DNA from: Catenulispora rubra
GTDB taxonomy: Bacteria > Actinomycetota > Actinomycetes > Streptomycetales > Catenulisporaceae
NCBI RefSeq assembly: GCF_015356825.1
Contig: NZ_JAACYW010000037.1
Span: forward strand, 1 to 59,901
Length of the DNA stretch: 59,901 nucleotides
Reading direction: 5' to 3'
Shown here: positions 17,502 through 26,654 of the stretch, piece by piece
How positions within the stretch are numbered: position 1 is the stretch's first letter
Layout: every line of letters starts with the position of its first letter
Position numbers and translations under genes: made by a program
Notes under the pieces: model-generated
Seen by the model: only the letters and a program-made list of their open reading frames with translations
Told to the model about the DNA's origin: nothing
Database searches by the model: none

Positions 17502-19727
17502 CTACCGATGCTGATCGTCGAGCAGCGGCTGCTCGAGAGCGATCTCCGGATCTTTCTGGAACCGGTCCGCGCGTGCATCCTGGTCCGGGACCGTGCGTGG
17601 TGCCTCGATCGCGAGGTGGGGCAGGCGGTGCTCCAGCCAGCCGGGCAGCCACCAGTTGCCTGTGCCGAAGACGTGCATCGCCGCCGGGACGAGCACGGTG
17701 CGCAGGATGAACGCGTCCAGCAGCACCGCCGTGGACAGGCCGATGCCGAACTCGCCGATGGTGCGCTGCCCGCCGAAGGCGAACGCGAGGAAGACGCAGA
17801 TCATGATGGTCGCGGCCGAGCTGATCACACGTGAGGTCTCTACCTGGCCGACCCGTACCGCGCGTGCGTTGTCCCGGGTGTACACCCACTCCTCGTTCAT
17901 CCGGCTCACCAGGAATACCTGGTAGTCCATCGACAGCCCGAACAGGATCGAGAGCATCATCACCGGGACGAAGGCCTCGATCGGCCCCGGCTTGCCCAGC
18001 CCCATCGGGTCCGAGCCCCAGCCCCACTGGAAGAACGCCACGAGTACGCCGAACGACGCCGCGGCTGCGAGCAGGTTCATGACCGCCGCGGTGAGCGGGA
18101 TCAGCAGGCTGCGGAAGGCGATCACCAGCAACAGGAATCCGAGCCCGACGATGACCGCGATGAACAGCGGCAGCTTGCCGGCCAGGACCCCGGAGAAGTC
18201 CTTGAACAGGGCGGTCGGGCCGCCGACGTAGACCTTGAGCCCGGTGCCCGCCTCCGCGGCGGGAATCGTCCGGGAGCGAAGCCGGTCGATCAGCTGCGAG
18301 GTCTCTTTGGACTCCGGCGAGGTGGTCGGGGTCCCCTGGACGACGCCGACCACGGCGCCGGGTTGCATCGGCACCGGGGCGACGCTCGCGACGCCACTCA
18401 TCGTCTTCAGCTCGGCCGACAGCGCGACCAGTGCGGTCCGGTCGGCATCGGACGGCGCCTGGGCGACGAGGGTCAGGGGGCCGTTGAAGCCGGGCCCGAA
18501 GCCGTCGGCCAGCAAATCGTAGGCCTTGCGGGTGGTGGTCGAGGCCGGGTCGTTGCCCTGGTCGGAGGAACCCAGACGCAGTGAGAGCGTCGGCACGGAC
18601 AGCGCGACCATTACCACCAGCGCGCCGGCGGCGAGAACCTTCGGGCGACGCTGGACCGTGTCAGCCCACTTGCTCCAGATCCCGCTCGGGCCGGTGGTGA
18701 CCGCCCCATGTGCTTGGAGTCTGCGGCGCTGGCGGCGGCTGAGGACCCTGTGACCCAGCAGCGAGAGCATCGCCGGAAGCAGGGTGAGTGAGGCCAGAAC
18801 GGTGAACACGACGGTCACCGACGCGCCGATCGCGACGCCGTTCAGGAAGGTGAGTCCGAGCACGAGCATACCGAGCAGCGCGATGCACACCGTGCCGCCG
18901 GCGAACAAGACGGCGCGGCCGGAGGTGTTCACCGCGATGGAGATCGACTCCTGGACACCGAGCCCGGACTGCAGACCGCGCCGATGCCGGGTGACGATGA
19001 ACAGGGCGTAGTCGATCCCGACCCCCAAGCCGATCAGCGCACCGAGCGTAGGGGCGATCGACGAGATGGTGATCAGGTGGCTGAGCAGGCCGACCGCCAG
19101 GATAGAGCTGCCGACGCCGGCCACGGCGGTCAACAGCGGCATCAGCATCGCCAGCAGAGAGCCGAAGGCGATGAACAACACGACTGCCGCGGCCAGCACC
19201 CCGACCAGCTCGCTGGTGGAGGTCGGCGTCTGCTCGGTCCCTTCGACCGCGGTGCCGCCCATTTCGACCTGGATGGTGTCGGTGGCGGCCGCATGCGCGG
19301 CGTCCACGGCCTTCCGGATATCCGATTTGGCCAGTTTGTCAGCGGTCTTGTCGAAGGCGACCGTCGCGAACGCCGTCTTGCCGTCGGCGCTGATGTGCGC
19401 GGCCCCGAGGCTTGTGTAGGGGCTGGTGACGGCGGCGACCTCGGGCAGACGGGAGATCGTGTCGAGGGCCTGGGCCATGTGCGTCTCGACGCCGCTGTCA
19501 CGGACCGATCCGCCGGCCACGTGCCACACGACCGTGTCGGACTCACCGGCCTGGGCCGGGAACGCCGCGGTCAGCAGGTTCAACGCCCGGGTCGAGCCGG
19601 TGTCCGGCAACGAGAAGGAATCGCGGTAGGCGCTGCTCGCCACAGTCCCGAGGCCGACGATCAGGACGATCCAGGCGGCGACGACCAGCAGCCGGTATCG
19701 CTGGCACCAGCGCGCGATCGATGACAT
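17502..19727 (-). CDS. MmpL-family RND transporter (second copy)
   Basis: 741 residues with the same 12-helix, two-porter-domain plan as the MmpL at 11018, but clearly divergent, not a recent duplicate. GVGIDYALFIVTRHRRG and GLSMDYQVFLVSRMNEEW mark the two symmetrical proton-path regions. The ATG at 19727 is preferred over an upstream frame start because of GGGGAG just before it and because helix 1 (LLVVAAWIVLIVGLG) then sits at the usual place. It lies 160 bases downstream of a response regulator on the same strand, so the two-component system probably controls it. Confidence 0.92.
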   Translation of the reverse strand: MSSIARWCQRYRLLVVAAWIVLIVGLGTVASSAYRDSFSLPDTGSTRALNLLTAAFPAQAGESDTVVWHVAGGSVRDSGVETHMAQALDTISRLPEVAAVTSPYTSLGAAHISADGKTAFATVAFDKTADKLAKSDIRKAVDAAHAAATDTIQVEMGGTAVEGTEQTPTSTSELVGVLAAAVVLFIAFGSLLAMLMPLLTAVAGVGSSILAVGLLSHLITISSIAPTLGALIGLGVGIDYALFIVTRHRRGLQSGLGVQESISIAVNTSGRAVLFAGGTVCIALLGMLVLGLTFLNGVAIGASVTVVFTVLASLTLLPAMLSLLGHRVLSRRQRRRLQAHGAVTTGPSGIWSKWADTVQRRPKVLAAGALVVMVALSVPTLSLRLGSSDQGNDPASTTTRKAYDLLADGFGPGFNGPLTLVAQAPSDADRTALVALSAELKTMSGVASVAPVPMQPGAVVGVVQGTPTTSPESKETSQLIDRLRSRTIPAAEAGTGLKVYVGGPTALFKDFSGVLAGKLPLFIAVIVGLGFLLLVIAFRSLLIPLTAAVMNLLAAAASFGVLVAFFQWGWGSDPMGLGKPGPIEAFVPVMMLSILFGLSMDYQVFLVSRMNEEWVYTRDNARAVRVGQVETSRVISSAATIMICVFLAFAFGGQRTIGEFGIGLSTAVLLDAFILRTVLVPAAMHVFGTGNWWLPGWLEHRLPHLAIEAPRTVPDQDARADRFQKDPEIALEQPLLDDQHR

Positions 19728-19887
19728 GAACGTACTCCCCAAGGCGGGACGGGCCGGCCGGGCCGGATGGACGTGGTGCCTCACGGATGCCGGTCGAGTG
19801 AGGTCTTCGCGCCAAGCCTGACCGCCGCCGGGCGCTTCGATCGTCGCTCTGGGGTCCTACTGCGGTCGCAGTACCGCGGGACCCGGC

Positions 19888-20571
19888 CTACTGCGCCTTC
19901 GGCCGCACGTGGACGAGTCCGGATTCGTACGCGACGATCACCAGCTGAGCACGGTCGCGGACGCCGAGTTTTGCCATGGCACGGTTCACATGGGTCTTGA
20001 CGGTGAACGGACTGACCGCGAAGCGCTCGGCGATCGCCTGATTGCTCAGCCCGGTCCCGACGAGGGTCACGATGTCCCGTTCGCGTTCGGTGAGCGTGTC
20101 CAGGGCGCCGGGGTCGGTGGCGGAGGCCGGCACACCGCCCGGTTGCGTGATGAACGCGGTGATCAGGCTGCGGGTCGCGGCCGGCGAGAGCAGCGATTCG
20201 CCGGCCGCGACCATCCGGATGGCGTCGAGCAACTGTTCGGGGCCCATGCCCTTCCCGAGGAAGCCACTGGCACCGGCGCGCAGCGCCTCGGCGACGTATT
20301 CGTCGTTCTCGAACGTGGTCAAGATGAGCACCTTCACCCCGGCCAAGTCCTCGTCGCCGCAGATCAGTCGCGTCGCAGCGATCCCGTCCACGCCGGGCAT
20401 GCGAATGTCCATGAGGACGACGTCGGCCCGGGCGCTGTGTGCCAGGCGGGCAGCTTCGGCCCCGTCCGCAGCCTCACCGACCACCAGCATGTCTCCGGCC
20501 GCCTCCAACACCATGCGGAACGCGGCCCGCAGCAGTTCCTGGTCGTCGGCTATCAGGACACGGATGCTCAC
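19888..20571 (-). CDS. NarL/FixJ-family response regulator
   Basis: 227 residues. The receiver domain has the acidic pair D9-D10 and the phosphoacceptor D55 in VVLMDIRMPG. A LuxR-type helix-turn-helix occupies about residues 160-220 (LTERERDIVTLVGTGLSNQA). The GTG start overlaps the kinase stop as GTGA, so the two proteins are translationally coupled. The likely target is the MmpL gene next downstream. Confidence 0.93.
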   Translation of the reverse strand: MSIRVLIADDQELLRAAFRMVLEAAGDMLVVGEAADGAEAARLAHSARADVVLMDIRMPGVDGIAATRLICGDEDLAGVKVLILTTFENDEYVAEALRAGASGFLGKGMGPEQLLDAIRMVAAGESLLSPAATRSLITAFITQPGGVPASATDPGALDTLTERERDIVTLVGTGLSNQAIAERFAVSPFTVKTHVNRAMAKLGVRDRAQLVIVAYESGLVHVRPKAQ

Positions 20572-21893
20572 GCGGCTGCGTCCTCGCGGGCCGACTGACC
20601 GCCGAGGTGCAGCGGCAGCCGCGCGGTGACGCGGTATCCACCGTCGGACTGCGGCCGGGCATCGATCTGCCCGCCGACAATGGCGGCTCGCTCGCGCATC
20701 CCGATCAACCCGAAGCCTGCCGCGCAGGGAGAAGCATCGCCGGTCCGCGCGGGACCGGCATCCTCCACGGTGATGGTCAGCCGGTCGGTCAGGAACACGA
20801 CTCCGACTCGGGCCGTGGCCGCATGCGTATGTTTGTGCACGTTGTTCAACGCCTCTTCCACGATTCGGTAGGCCGTCACGTCCACAGCCGTGGGAACGAC
20901 GCGCGGCCGGCCGGAGACCGTGACCGTGACCTGCAAGCCCGCAGGTTCGAACCCGCGGAACAGTTCGCCGAGGCGGTCCAGGCCCGGAACCGGTTCCAAC
21001 GGCGCGGCAGGGTCTCCGGCCTGGCGGAGCATGCCGACCGTCGCGCGCAGCTCGTCCAGGGCGGAGCGGCTCGCCTCCTGGATGTGCCCGAGTGCGGTGC
21101 GTGCCTGGTCGGGGCGCTGGTCCAGGACGAACAGCGCCGCCCCGGCCTGTGCGTTGACCAGGGTGATCCGGTGGGCCACCGCATCGTGCAAGTCCCGGGC
21201 GATGCGCAGCTGCTCCTGGGCGACCCGGCGGGCGGCTTCCTGCTCCCGAGTGCGCTCGGCCCGCTCTGCTCGTTCTTCGATGGCCGCGACATAGGCTCGG
21301 CGAGAGCGGATCGCCTCTCCCGCGCAGCCGGCCAAAGCCGACCACGCGACCAGGCTGAGGATCTGGGCGAGCGGCCAGATGTGAGGCGCGAGCACGGTGA
21401 CTGCGGGCAGCAGCACGATCATCGCCGCGCCGAACGCGGTCGTGGCCTGTCGGCGATCGGTCAGCGTCGACAGGACGAACAGCGCGACGACGACGGGGGT
21501 CATCGGCACGGGGGGCGCGCCCAACACAGCACCGGCTGCGGCGCCGCAAACGGCGGTGGCAAGCACAGCCTGCGGCCGTTTCCGGCTCACCGTCAGCAGC
21601 AGGGTTGTGCTCATGGTCAGCGCGATCAGTACCGCCGGATGGGGACCGAGCGAGGGCGTGGTGTAGAGGTAGAGCAGCGACGGAACAAGCAGCAAGCAGG
21701 CCAGGATGCCGTCGGCTACAAGCGTGTGCCTCTTGGCCCACTGCCGCGCCACGCACACGTTGCCCACGCGATGACGATATGTATCCCACCTGGCCACAGC
21801 GTCAACCTCAGGTGTGACGTTTGCCGTACAGCATCCGCAGTACACGACGTGGTCGTGACAGTCAGGCCGCGGCAGCTCACGCTGGGCGGTCAT
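20568..21893 (-). CDS. Sensor histidine kinase (HisKA_3 type)
   Basis: 441 residues, a NarX/DesK-like membrane sensor with five or six hydrophobic segments between about 55 and 190, then the dimerisation helix with H236 in ARDLHDAVAHR and a HATPase_c domain (NNVHKHTHA; GFGLIGMRERA). It phosphorylates the overlapping response regulator. The start is supported by AGGAGG seven bases upstream, although the first 50 residues are unusual and contain a cysteine cluster (YCGCC) before the first helix. Confidence 0.9.
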   Translation of the reverse strand: MTAQRELPRPDCHDHVVYCGCCTANVTPEVDAVARWDTYRHRVGNVCVARQWAKRHTLVADGILACLLLVPSLLYLYTTPSLGPHPAVLIALTMSTTLLLTVSRKRPQAVLATAVCGAAAGAVLGAPPVPMTPVVVALFVLSTLTDRRQATTAFGAAMIVLLPAVTVLAPHIWPLAQILSLVAWSALAGCAGEAIRSRRAYVAAIEERAERAERTREQEAARRVAQEQLRIARDLHDAVAHRITLVNAQAGAALFVLDQRPDQARTALGHIQEASRSALDELRATVGMLRQAGDPAAPLEPVPGLDRLGELFRGFEPAGLQVTVTVSGRPRVVPTAVDVTAYRIVEEALNNVHKHTHAATARVGVVFLTDRLTITVEDAGPARTGDASPCAAGFGLIGMRERAAIVGGQIDARPQSDGGYRVTARLPLHLGGQSAREDAAA

Positions 21894-21965
21894 GGCGAGA
21901 CCTCCTGAAACCGATGTCGGGAACGGTTCCAGGCTGACGTTTCGACCCTTGCATCGTCATCGTAC

Positions 21966-22049
21966 GGATGCAGGCGATCAGTTCTACGGCCGACGCAGTG
22001 CTGCCGGCCGCGTGTACTGCCGTTTGAGCAGTGAGGATCGCCTGCATCC
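21966..22049. repeat. Long inverted repeat between kinase and SGNH genes
   Basis: GGATGCAGGCGATC (21966-21979) pairs perfectly with GATCGCCTGCATCC (22036-22049) over 14 bases with a 56-base interior that itself contains nested complementary pieces (GCAGT/ACTGC, GGCCG/CGGCC). It lies in the divergent intergenic region. It could be an operator, a structured leader, or the trace of a small mobile element. Confidence 0.5.
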
Positions 22050-22118
22050 ACACGACGACGCGGATCACCTCTCCGGGCAGCCTGGTCACGTTCCCAAAAC
22101 CAGAAGGTGAGGTCCATC

Positions 22119-23069
22119 GTGGGCTCTCGTATTCGTTGGGCGGCGCGCGCCGTCGCAGCCGTTGTCCCGGTTGGCGTGCTGCTGGCGTCCTGCTCTTCGT
22201 CACACAGCAGTTCGCGGCAGGCGTCCGCCGCCGACTCGCTGATCCCACAGGGTTCCTACGTCGCGCTCGGCGACTCGTACACCTCCGGCGCGGGGATCCC
22301 CGACCCGGCGGGTGATCCCCGCGGTTGCTGGCGGTCGACTCATGACTACCCAGCGTTGGTCGCACAGAGCCTGCATATCGGTAAGGGCGACGTCCACGAT
22401 GTGAGTTGTCAGGGCGCGACTATCGCCGACCTGTCGGCCTCGCAGTCGACAGGCGACGGGACCAACCCCGCGCAGTTGGATGCGCTGTCCGCGGGCACTT
22501 CCCTGGTCACGCTCGGAATCGGTGGCAACGACGTCGACTTCGTTTCGACTCTGACCCGCTGTGCGACCTTTGATCTGGCACCGGCCCTGATCGGCGGCAA
22601 GGCCTCGGATATCGCGCCGTGCCGGGACTCCTACACCACCGGTGGCACTGACCGCATCAAGCAGAAGATCGATGCCACAGCCGGGCACCTGGACGAAGTG
22701 CTGAAGCAGATCCGAGGCCGGGCTCCGCACGCCCGGATCCTGGTGGTCGGATATCCGGCCCTGTTCCCGGCCGGCGGTGCCGCGTGCGCGCACACGTTCG
22801 GCATCACGCCGGGCGACGTCGGCTTCCTGAACGACAAAGAAGTGCAGTTCAACAGCATGCTGCGACAGCACGCCACTGCCGCCGGGGCCGAATACGTGGA
22901 CACATACACCCCGTCTGTAGGCCACGACGCGTGCTCTGATCCGGACACCCGCTGGATCGAACCGTTGGTGCCGGCATTACCGGCCGCCCCCCTCCACCCG
23001 AATGCTCGCGGAGCACAAGGCATGGCAGACGCGATAGCCCGAGCTGTCGGCACCACGGCTGCCTCATAG
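22119..23069 (+). CDS. SGNH/GDSL-family esterase, lipoprotein
   Basis: 316 residues. A lipoprotein signal ends in LLASC, so the protein should be anchored outside the membrane. Block I is GDSYTSGAG (catalytic Ser), block III GGNDVDF, and block V LHPNARG supplies the catalytic His. This is the SGNH hydrolase family acting on ester bonds of lipids or polysaccharides. Cysteines in the mature part suggest disulfides as in Streptomyces SGNH lipases. The GTG at 22119 is chosen because GAAGGTGAGG lies six bases before it; a GTG at 22107 is inside that sequence. Confidence 0.9.
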   Translation: MGSRIRWAARAVAAVVPVGVLLASCSSSHSSSRQASAADSLIPQGSYVALGDSYTSGAGIPDPAGDPRGCWRSTHDYPALVAQSLHIGKGDVHDVSCQGATIADLSASQSTGDGTNPAQLDALSAGTSLVTLGIGGNDVDFVSTLTRCATFDLAPALIGGKASDIAPCRDSYTTGGTDRIKQKIDATAGHLDEVLKQIRGRAPHARILVVGYPALFPAGGAACAHTFGITPGDVGFLNDKEVQFNSMLRQHATAAGAEYVDTYTPSVGHDACSDPDTRWIEPLVPALPAAPLHPNARGAQGMADAIARAVGTTAAS

Positions 23070-23140
23070 GCGTCGACCGCCGGATGATGCCGTGACCCAC
23101 CGCCGCTACCTTTATGAAAGACATCCCTGAAATGAATGTG

Positions 23141-24370
23141 TCAAGCAGTAGCGGGTTTGGGCTGGTTTGCCCAGGCGGTGGTCTCGTCGTAGAGGCTGCC
23201 GGTTTTCAGGCAGCCGTGCAGGATGCCGACGAGCCGGTTGGCGACCTGGCGCAGGGCGGCGTTGTAGCCGGCGCCGCGTTCGCGCTGCTTGTCGTAGTAG
23301 GCGCGGGCGCCCGGCGAGCAGACGATGGCCTTGGACGCCTGGAACATCAGGGCGTCGATGAGCCGGTCGTTGTGGACGTAGCGGGCGGCGACGATGCGTT
23401 TCTTGCCGGAGGCGCGGGTGATCGGGCTGGTGGCGGCGTAGTTTCTGCGGGCTTTGGCGTCGGCGTAGCGGGCGGGGTCGTCGCCGAATTCTGCGAGCAC
23501 CCGGGCGCCGAGGATCGGTCCCAGACCGGGCTGGGAGACGACGATCCTAGCGGCCGGGTGCTGCCCAAAATGGGCCTCGACCTCCTGTTGCAGAGCGGTC
23601 GCTTGCGTGTCGACCACGGCCAGTACGGCGGTCAGCGCGCGCACGGAGGCGGCGTAGGCCGCGGTTGTCAGTGGCGGCTGCCCCAGGTGGGGAGCGCGCA
23701 GTGCGGCTTGGATCCGGTCGGCCTTGGTCTCCACGTCGCGGCGCCGGGCGCGCTTGAGAGCGGCGGTGATCTGCGACGTCGACAGCCGGGCGGCCGAGGC
23801 CGGGTCGGGGGCCTTGGCCAGCAGCTCCAACGCCTCGGGGGCGTCCAGGTCCTCGAAGGCGGCCAGTGCGGCGGGGAAGAAGTCCCGCAGCGCGTGTCGC
23901 AGCCGTTGGGTGTGCCGGGTGCGTTCCCAGATCAGGGTCTTATGCGCCCGGGTCACCACCTTGATCGCCTCGGCCAGGTCCGTGTCGCCGGCCACGGGGC
24001 GCAGCTGGTGGCCGTCGGCGCGCACCATGTCGGCCAGCATGTGCGCGTCGGCGGCGTCGCTCTTGGCGCCGGACACCGCCAGGCGTTCCCGATAGCGGGC
24101 CGCGACCAGGGGGTTCACCGCCAGCACCGTGTATCCGGCAGCGAGCAGCGCCATCACCCACGGACCGCGGTCGGTCTCGATGCCAACCACGACCTCGGTG
24201 TCGTCGCTCTCAGCGGCCTCGCCGAGCTGTTCGGCGACCAGCTTGTGCAGTTTGGCGATCCCGGCGACGCCTTCCGGGATCCGGGCCTTGGCCAGGCGCT
24301 TGCCGCGCTCGTTCATCAGTTCCACGTCGTGGTGGTCCTCGGCCCAGTCGTCTCCGATGAACAGCCGCAC
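23141..24370 (-). mobile_element. IS110-family transposase (intact)
   Basis: 409 residues, full length for the family. The N-terminal RuvC-like DEDD domain shows GDDWAEDHHDV, the Glu in GIETDRG and the Asp pair in KSDAADAHMLADM. The C-terminal Transposase_20 domain has the helix-hairpin QPGLGPILGARVL and the catalytic-serine region PITRASGKK. IS110 transposases recombine DNA guided by a structured bridge RNA encoded in the element's non-coding end. The GTG start follows GGGAGGGG. Flanks have no terminal inverted repeats, as expected for IS110. Confidence 0.92.
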
Positions 24371-24600
24371 AGCCCCTCCCTCGTCCGCCCCATCGCTTCG
24401 CCAGCCTGCCGGAGAGCTATCAGCGACCTAATGAACCAGTGCTCACGCCCAGATCGGGCGGGCACGACATCCCATCAGCGATCAACTCTCCCGGCCGACC
24501 GACAGGGGCACGATCTTTCAGCAGGACTCGAAGTCCTGGGAAACCAAGTGCTCACCTGTCGGCGGCTGTCCATCCAGGAGTCTGCCGGATGGCTCACTCC
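24371..24600 (-). ncRNA. Candidate bridge-RNA region of the IS110 element
   Basis: About 230 non-coding bases lie immediately upstream of the transposase start, the place where IS110-type (not IS1111-type) elements encode the bridge RNA. Two related words occur in it (CCAGTGCTCACG near 24435, CCAAGTGCTCACCTG near 24545). The assignment rests on position and family knowledge; I did not fold the RNA. Confidence 0.4.
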
Positions 24601-24621
24601 CAGAACTCATTAGGGAAGTCG

Positions 24622-24900
24622 ATGAAGCCCCTTCTGTCCTCTACCCGGGTGCTGTGGTTCCTGTTCCTGGGCAGCCTCGTTGTGGCCGTGATCGCTGCGG
24701 CGGGAGTCGCCGGCGACCAAGGGCTGATGTCCGCCGTCGGTATGACGGTCGTGTCGTTCAGCGCCGGCGCCGCCCTTCTCCGCCGCAGCTTCGACCGTGC
24801 CGTTCGCAGACACCTGCATCCCTTCGACACCACTGGTGGCGATCTGGCTCCTGTGCGCGAGCGGCTGAGGAAAACCGTCGTAGAAGTCGACGATCAGTAG
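24622..24900 (+). CDS. Small membrane protein, unknown
   Basis: 92 residues with two hydrophobic segments (LWFLFLGSLVVAVIAAAGVA and AVGMTVVSFSAGAALL) and a charged C-terminal tail. The ATG is preceded by AGGGAAG. An alternative ATG at 24589 with CAGGAG nine bases upstream would add 11 residues. It may lie just outside the IS110 left end. I do not recognise the family. Confidence 0.5.
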   Translation: MKPLLSSTRVLWFLFLGSLVVAVIAAAGVAGDQGLMSAVGMTVVSFSAGAALLRRSFDRAVRRHLHPFDTTGGDLAPVRERLRKTVVEVDDQ

Positions 24901-25033
24901 CGAACGGCGGACTGAGGCCCCGGCGTGGCAAGGTCAGGTCCCGGCTATCTCGTCGGCCGGCCTGATCAACGTCGGGATTTGTACGCGGTGCAGGCACTTC
25001 GAGTACCAGTGATCCTTTCGGCGACTCTACTTG

Positions 25034-25083
25034 TGCGCATTAGCTCTGATTGCTAGCTTGCGCGCCAGGCCTACTAATGCGCA
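25034..25083. promoter_or_regulatory. Inverted repeat upstream of the dioxygenase gene
   Basis: TGCGCATTAG (25034-25043) and CTAATGCGCA (25074-25083) are perfect reverse complements 30 bases apart, ending 52 bases before the dioxygenase ATG. Candidate operator; the local sequence is AT-richer than its surroundings. Confidence 0.45.
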
Positions 25084-25135
25084 GTACCAAACGCTGCGGA
25101 AACGTACTGGCCGAGTACCGCAGGAGAGGACTGTT

Positions 25136-26362
25136 ATGCCCATCGCACTGGATCGTCGCACTCGTCGCGACGCTGACCTGCGCCAGGTCGGCATCGAGGA
25201 CTTCCTGGCGCATGAGTTCCCTGATCTGGCCGCCCGACACGGGGCGCTCGTGGCCCAGGGGATCGAAGCGCTCGACGCTCCGCCGCTCGCCATCGAGGTC
25301 GGGGACGGATCGTGGACGTTCTCGCGGGACGGTGCGAAACTGCTCGTCTCGCGCGGCATCGCGGACGGCGCGCTCGTCGTGACCCTCAGCGAGCAGGAGT
25401 TCTCCGACTGGGTGCAGAACCAGCGTTCGTTCAACGCGCTGATCACCGCACGCGAGCTGCGCTATCGCGGAGGCAGCCAGCGTGACCTATCCCTGTGGGA
25501 CTCGCTGTGGCTCACGCTGTTCGAGGGCTGGCCGATTGTCGACGACGCGATCGAATTCCTCGACCGGCACGGTGAGCCGCTTGACTTCGCCCGCGTCTTC
25601 ACCCCGGACGACGATCCGGCGGACATCGCCCACTTCCTGCGCGAGGCCGGCTTCTTGCACCTGCGCGGCTGGGTGGACCCGGCGGACGTAGCGCGTGTTT
25701 CCGATGACATCGACCGTGCGCTTCCCGAGTACCGCGAGGGCGACGGCCGCTCGTGGTGGGCCGAACTCGCCGACGGCACCCGTCAGTGCGTCCGGCTCCA
25801 GGAGTTCGTCGACCGCTCATCGACCACCGCGGCGATTCTGCGGGGCACTCGCTGGGAGCAACTACGGCATATGCTCGCCGCCGCCGACGACCTCGTTCAG
25901 AGTCCGGTCGAAGGTCGCTGCATAGAAGCGCTCATCAAGCCACCCGGCGTCGTGGCCGGAGCGTCGGATGTCAGCTTCCACCGCGACTGCCACTTCGGCC
26001 GGCACGCCTACATCTGCTCGGGGGCGACCGTGGGGATCGCCGTCACGGCGAGCAGCGAGGCGAACGGTCTGCTGCGGGTCGTCGCGGGCTCGCACCGCGT
26101 CGTGATGCCGGTCGAGATCGCGAAGTCGGCGCCGTACCTGCCCGTCATCGCCATCCCGACCGAGCCGGGAGACCTGACGGTGCACTTGTCCTGCACGTTG
26201 CACGAGTCGACACCGCCGTTGATCGAGGAACGCAGAGTCATGTACACCGGCTTCGGCCTCGCCCCGCGCGAGGAACAGGTCGATGAGGGGCGCGCGCTGC
26301 TGGACCTTCGCGAGCGCGTGTCCGACATCCTTCTCACGTCCGCTGATACGCCCGGCGTGTGA
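25136..26362 (+). CDS. Phytanoyl-CoA dioxygenase (PhyH)-like Fe(II)/2-oxoglutarate oxygenase with SCP2-like N-terminus
   Basis: 408 residues. The N-terminal 120 or so residues resemble a sterol-carrier (SCP2-like) fold (SWTFSRDGAKLLVSRG, GALVVTLSEQEF). The rest is a PhyH-type oxygenase: the Fe ligands are H282 and D284 in FHRDCHFG and H356 in TLHESTPPL, with a downstream arginine (ERRVMYTGF) placed to bind 2-oxoglutarate. It probably hydroxylates a lipid-like or carrier-bound substrate. The ATG is fixed by AGGAGAGGA. It stands alone between two insertion elements, suggesting a carried or stranded gene. Confidence 0.82.
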   Translation: MPIALDRRTRRDADLRQVGIEDFLAHEFPDLAARHGALVAQGIEALDAPPLAIEVGDGSWTFSRDGAKLLVSRGIADGALVVTLSEQEFSDWVQNQRSFNALITARELRYRGGSQRDLSLWDSLWLTLFEGWPIVDDAIEFLDRHGEPLDFARVFTPDDDPADIAHFLREAGFLHLRGWVDPADVARVSDDIDRALPEYREGDGRSWWAELADGTRQCVRLQEFVDRSSTTAAILRGTRWEQLRHMLAAADDLVQSPVEGRCIEALIKPPGVVAGASDVSFHRDCHFGRHAYICSGATVGIAVTASSEANGLLRVVAGSHRVVMPVEIAKSAPYLPVIAIPTEPGDLTVHLSCTLHESTPPLIEERRVMYTGFGLAPREEQVDEGRALLDLRERVSDILLTSADTPGV

Positions 26363-26539
26363 CGGTTCTGCGGCGTCCGTTGTTTCTGCGGCTGAGGCGG
26401 GGTGCCATGTTGCCCTCTGGCGGGGGATCTTTCAGTCCGTTGGCTTGCGCGGGCTGTTCAGCCTTCGACTGAACGCCTGGGATGAAGTGTCTCGAGGCCG
26501 ACGGCCACGCTGAGGAGTGGGGTTCAGCCAGGTCTGTCA

Positions 26540-26627
26540 GCGGACACGGCAAACTCCCCGTTGTGGTCAGTCCGCCTCCCCGCTGGCGGACATGAAAGCT
26601 CCCCACTGACGGACAGTGGGTCTCCCC
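26540..26627 (+). repeat. Left end repeats of an IS21-type element
   Basis: Three direct repeats of about 19 bases follow the pattern RCGGACA-N6/7-CTCCCC at 26540, 26586 and 26609. Multiple terminal repeats of this sort are transposase binding sites at IS21 ends, and the array lies 28 bases before the istA-like gene. The outer edge is probably near TGTCAGCGGACA at 26535. Confidence 0.6.
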
Positions 26628-26654
26628 GCGGATGTTCCGGACCCATGATCCACA

